Shown piece after piece: positions 61,148-64,000 of a stretch of DNA of 64,000 bases (positions within the stretch are counted from its first letter, which is position 1; each line of letters starts with the position of its first letter). Source of the DNA: an uncultured Oscillospiraceae bacterium. GTDB lineage: Bacteria; Bacillota; Clostridia; Oscillospirales; Ruminococcaceae. The position numbers were made by a program, and so were the translations under genes. Location of the stretch: the NCBI GenBank assembly GCA_910589145.1, contig CAJUSD010000002.1, forward strand, positions 1 through 64,000, read 5' to 3'. The notes beneath the pieces were generated by a model. The model was not told the DNA's origin. It did no database searches and saw only the letters and a program-made list of their open reading frames with translations.

Positions 61148-62884
61148 ATGAATTGTACCCCATTTATTCAATTAGACTTAACAGAACCCCTGCTCCGAGC
61201 TGTAGAGGATTTGGGTTTTACCGATGCAACTGAAATTCAGGCGCAGAGTATCCCCATTATTCGAGAGGGCCGGGATATGATAGGCCGTTCCCAGACAGGA
61301 ACCGGGAAAACTCTGGCCTTTGGTATCCCTGCGGTTGAATCTGTAGACGCAGGCAGCCGAAAAGTACAAGTCCTTGTGTTATGTCCAACCCGTGAACTGG
61401 CAATGCAGGCATGTGCAGAACTGCGTAAATTATCCCGATACCGTCCAGGCGTTCGCCCGGAAGAAGTCTACGGCGGTGTATCCATGCAGCGTCAAATTTA
61501 CGCCCTGCAATCGGGAGCAAATGTTGTAGTGGGAACTCCGGGACGTATTATGGATCATATGCGCCGGGGAACCTTAAAGCTGGACAATGTACAGCTTGTA
61601 ATTCTTGATGAAGCTGATGAAATGTTAAGCATGGGTTTCAAGGAAGATATTGAAACGATCCTGAAAGAAACTCCCCCAGAGAGGCAGACGGTTCTTTTCT
61701 CCGCCACAATGCCTCCGGAAATCCTTCGGCTGACCCATGATTTCCAACATAACCCCGCTATGGTTGAGATTGATAAAAAGCAGCCTTCTGTAAAGGCTAT
61801 TCGTCAAATTTCCTATAATGTTCCGGCTTTACGTAAAATGGATGCCCTTAATCTTATCCTCCGCTATTATGAACCTAAGCTTGCTATTATTTTCTGCAAC
61901 ACCAAAAAAAGCGTTGACGAATTGACGGCATACCTGAATGCTCATGGTTTCAGCGCTGAAGCCCTTCACGGGGATATGAAACAGCCCCAGCGGACACAGG
62001 TTCTTTCGGGCTTTAAATCTGCCCGTACAAACCTTCTGGTTGCCACTGATGTGGCTGCAAGAGGAATTGATGTGGAAAATATCGATTTTGTTATCAACTA
62101 CGATATTCCCCAAGACCCTGAATATTATATCCACCGCATTGGGCGTACCGGCCGGGCCGGCAAATCCGGCGTAGCCATTACATTGTGCTGCGGCAGACAG
62201 CAGCAATGGCAGATGAATACTATCGCAAAAATTGCAAAATCCTCTATTATTTCCATGATTTTACCATCCAAAGAAGAAATTTTTGACGTCTCCAGAAAAA
62301 AGCTTTTAGATTCCACATTAGAAACCCTCTCCAACAAAATTCAAGAAGAAAGTGGATTTCCTTTTGCAGATTTAGCCGATTTACTGATTGCCTCCGGTTT
62401 GGAACAGAACATCTCCCCGCGGGAAATTGTAGCTTTGTTATTAGAGCGTCAGGCACAGCCCCTTGAAGAACTGCCTGATATTCCCCCAGTACAGCCAGAG
62501 CCAGCACGCTCTGCTGCTGTACACAGCCGCCGTGGAAGTTTGGAACGGGGCAGGCGCAGCAATCAAAAAGTAAGCTATATTCTCTTAAGCGTTGGAAAAA
62601 AACAGCGTGTTATGCCAGGAAATATTGTAGGGGCTATTACACAGTATACTGGAATTTCCGGGAATGAGATTGGAAAGATTGAATTGTTTGAAGAACAATC
62701 TGTTGTGGGCGTACCTGCAGAAAAGGCAGGGGAAATTTTAGAGAGGCTGCGCAGCTTTAAAATCTGCGGACAGAAAGCCAGCGCTCAAATGAGTACAATT
62801 CCAATGAAAGGCTATGGTTACAACAGAGGGCAAAGAGGACGTTCCTCTGAAAGAAGGCAAAGAAAACCTGTACGTGACGAGTAA
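61148..62884 (+). CDS. DEAD-box RNA helicase with DbpA-type RNA-binding tail
   Basis: The 578-residue ATP-dependent RNA helicase has all core motifs: Q motif with RSQTGTGKTLAFG (I), PTRELAMQ (Ia), GTPGRIMDHM (Ib), DEADEMLSMG (II), SATMPPE (III), IFCNTKKSVDEL (IV) and HRIGRTGRAGKSG (VI). A C-terminal DbpA RNA-binding-like domain (VSYILLSVGKKQRVMPGNIV to LERLRSFKICG) and an Arg/Gly-rich tail (GYNRGQRGRSSERRQR) follow, as in CsdA/DeaD or CshA. It unwinds rRNA or mRNA structure in ribosome assembly or cold. ATG 61148 is the best start; a TTG four codons up lacks room for a ribosome site. Confidence 0.95.
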   Translation: MNCTPFIQLDLTEPLLRAVEDLGFTDATEIQAQSIPIIREGRDMIGRSQTGTGKTLAFGIPAVESVDAGSRKVQVLVLCPTRELAMQACAELRKLSRYRPGVRPEEVYGGVSMQRQIYALQSGANVVVGTPGRIMDHMRRGTLKLDNVQLVILDEADEMLSMGFKEDIETILKETPPERQTVLFSATMPPEILRLTHDFQHNPAMVEIDKKQPSVKAIRQISYNVPALRKMDALNLILRYYEPKLAIIFCNTKKSVDELTAYLNAHGFSAEALHGDMKQPQRTQVLSGFKSARTNLLVATDVAARGIDVENIDFVINYDIPQDPEYYIHRIGRTGRAGKSGVAITLCCGRQQQWQMNTIAKIAKSSIISMILPSKEEIFDVSRKKLLDSTLETLSNKIQEESGFPFADLADLLIASGLEQNISPREIVALLLERQAQPLEELPDIPPVQPEPARSAAVHSRRGSLERGRRSNQKVSYILLSVGKKQRVMPGNIVGAITQYTGISGNEIGKIELFEEQSVVGVPAEKAGEILERLRSFKICGQKASAQMSTIPMKGYGYNRGQRGRSSERRQRKPVRDE

Positions 62885-62917
62885 ATCCTATCATTCCCAT
62901 CCTCAAGCCCCCGCCAT

Positions 62918-62958
62918 GTTCCATACAATTTTTTTATTGACTAAAATTTGTATGGAAC
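62918..62958. promoter_or_regulatory. Inverted repeat before the MarR gene, possible operator
   Basis: GTTCCATACAA (62918-62928) and its exact complement TTGTATGGAAC (62948-62958) flank a TTGACT (62937-62942) that could be a -35. It lies 37 bp before the MarR-type regulator, where an autoregulatory site is expected. It could instead be the helicase terminator, since a T-run follows the left arm. Confidence 0.5.
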
Positions 62959-62994
62959 AAAAACGATTTTTCCCTTGGAAGGAAGTCAGACAAA

Positions 62995-63477
62995 ATGGAG
63001 CGAACGAACCGTAAAATAAGCAAAATCGCACGCTGTGCGCAAAGGTATGCGAATGGATCATTGGCAAAACTGGGCGTTGGTTCGACAGAGTACGAATGCC
63101 TTTTGCTGATACGAAAAAACGAAGGAACAACGCAATCCTATTTACAGGAACAGCTTCATGTTGATAAGGCGGCAGTGGCGCGTATGATTACAAACCTGGA
63201 GAAAAAAGGGCTTGTAATCCGCAAGCGGGACGAGAGGGATCACCGTGCAAATAATATTTACAGTACCGAGAAGGCATTGGAAGTACGCGCGGATAAAACA
63301 GGAGCGGAATCCATGTTTTACGAGTGGCTTTTAGAGGGATATACAGAAGAAGAACTAGAGCCGTTTTTAAAGGTACTGGATCAGCTATATGTAAAATCAA
63401 GAGAAGAACGCCAGGATGATTATGCACATTTTAAAGCATGGCTGACGGAAAAGAATCAGAAAAAAGAGGGAACTTGA
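62995..63477 (+). CDS. MarR-family transcriptional regulator
   Basis: The 160-residue winged-helix regulator has the DNA-binding region EYECLLLIRKNEGTTQSYLQ, EQLHVDKAAVARMITNLEKK and the wing GLVIRKRDERDHRANN, with helical dimerisation ends. MarR proteins usually repress a neighbouring efflux or stress gene and themselves until a small ligand binds. The next gene downstream encodes a lipoprotein with its own promoter, so the target is not clear. ATG behind GGAAGGA. Confidence 0.9.
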   Translation: MERTNRKISKIARCAQRYANGSLAKLGVGSTEYECLLLIRKNEGTTQSYLQEQLHVDKAAVARMITNLEKKGLVIRKRDERDHRANNIYSTEKALEVRADKTGAESMFYEWLLEGYTEEELEPFLKVLDQLYVKSREERQDDYAHFKAWLTEKNQKKEGT

Positions 63478-63503
63478 CAGCCAAAAGACAGCCCTAATTT
63501 TCT

Positions 63504-63532
63504 TTGACTTTTCTTATACTTTGGTGTATAAT
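63504..63532 (+). promoter_or_regulatory. Sigma-A promoter of the terminal lipoprotein gene
   Basis: TTGACT (63504-63509) and TATAAT (63527-63532) with a 17-bp spacer. Confidence 0.8.
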
Positions 63533-63593
63533 CGGTCTGTTATTAAGGCATTGTAAGGATAAAGGAACAACAGAAAAAAGGAGAAAATTAAAA

Positions 63594-64000
63594 ATGTCAC
63601 GACACAGCAAGGCGTTAAAAACAGCCGGTGCCTCTTTGCTGGCGGTATCTTTGATCGTTGCGGCAGGATGCAGCGACACATCCTGGGGAGCAGAATGCGA
63701 TGGTCAGCGGATGCCGGCAGGAGTTTATATTAACCAAGTTCTGTCTGCTTACTCCGAAGGAATGGGCAAAGTTGACAATACCGAACAAACTAATCTATGG
63801 AAAAACACTATAGATGGAGAAGATTTTACTTCCTGGGTGCGTACCAGAACACAGGAAAACGTATACGAATACTTTGCTGCCGAGAAAAAATTTGATGAAA
63901 TGGGTTTATCCTTTGATGAATTCTCCCAGGCGCAAATCACATATGCGGTAGAATCCCAATGGAGTTATTACCAAAGCATATATGAAGAAAACGGAATCGG
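63594..64000 (+). CDS. Lipoprotein, cut by the window end
   Basis: The first 135 residues are visible: a basic start, a hydrophobic stretch and lipobox VAAGC at Cys26, then a helical region (GVYINQVLSAYSEGMGKVDN, EDFTSWVRTRTQENVYEYFA, FDEMGLSFDEFSQAQITYAV). The pattern MPAGVYI...Y, with helices like the N-domain of PrsA/SurA-type foldases, recalls the foldase gene at 55290, so it may be another secreted chaperone; no parvulin domain is in view. The start follows AAAAGGAG. The rest lies beyond 64000. Confidence 0.7.
   Translation, partial: MSRHSKALKTAGASLLAVSLIVAAGCSDTSWGAECDGQRMPAGVYINQVLSAYSEGMGKVDNTEQTNLWKNTIDGEDFTSWVRTRTQENVYEYFAAEKKFDEMGLSFDEFSQAQITYAVESQWSYYQSIYEENGI

Overview
The window looks like a chromosome segment of a motile, spore-forming, fermentative Gram-positive anaerobe of the class Clostridia, most likely Oscillospirales/Ruminococcaceae-like. 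That placement is my inference from gene content: flagellin and CheV, small CotF-type spore coat proteins, AdhE, strong GGAGG ribosome sites, many lipoproteins, and TTGACA/TATAAT promoters. No rRNA, CRISPR array, replication origin or phage module is visible.

Layout. 1-2.4 kb is an accessory patch: a decayed transposase end, a Thoeris-type ThsA NADase without a visible ThsB partner, an intact tRNA-Ala(GGC), and a 5'-only tRNA-Ala remnant beside its own promoter. 2.6-5.0 kb is an araB-araD pair. 5.1-11 kb holds an Rpn-type nuclease, a large flagellin with a sigma-28-like promoter, a YhcC-type radical SAM protein and a cysteine-cluster protein. 11.2-15.2 kb is a hybrid histidine kinase overlapping a solute-binding lipoprotein. 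15.3-17.3 kb has a secreted protein, a VanZ-like protein and a complete IS1-family element with an 8-bp target duplication. 17.7-22.6 kb is housekeeping (ddl, murI, a YwiB-like protein, argS). 22.7-30.8 kb, mostly on the minus strand, holds secreted Fn3, transglutaminase-like and Ig-like repeat proteins, tRNA-Thr(CGT), CheV, and a P-type ATPase-like protein that has lost its catalytic motifs. 30.9-38.3 kb has an M42 peptidase, a triple-repeat protein with an ECF-like sigma factor, adhE, and a lipoprotein whose start codon follows a run of 12 G.

38.5-50.6 kb is a 12-kb, seven-gene operon: SWIM zinc finger protein, three tandem paralogous HEAT-like proteins, MoxR-type AAA ATPase, a DUF5682-like protein with TraB/TIKI-style GxxH motifs, and a VWA protein. 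Its ATPase plus VWA plus helper architecture resembles regulated MoxR-VWA systems whose function is mostly unknown. It is the best candidate here for an incompletely described system. 50.8-64 kb returns to core and sporulation functions: TmcAL, coat proteins, a 50-codon membrane protein, a PrsA-like foldase, a cysteine-rich protein, MtaB, a UPF0210 plus ACT pair, a DEAD-box helicase, a MarR regulator and a truncated lipoprotein.

Two families of short palindromic repeats are scattered through the intergenic spaces and look like non-autonomous mobile or REP-like elements. All identifications come from reading the sequence and from memory of protein families; no database search was run.
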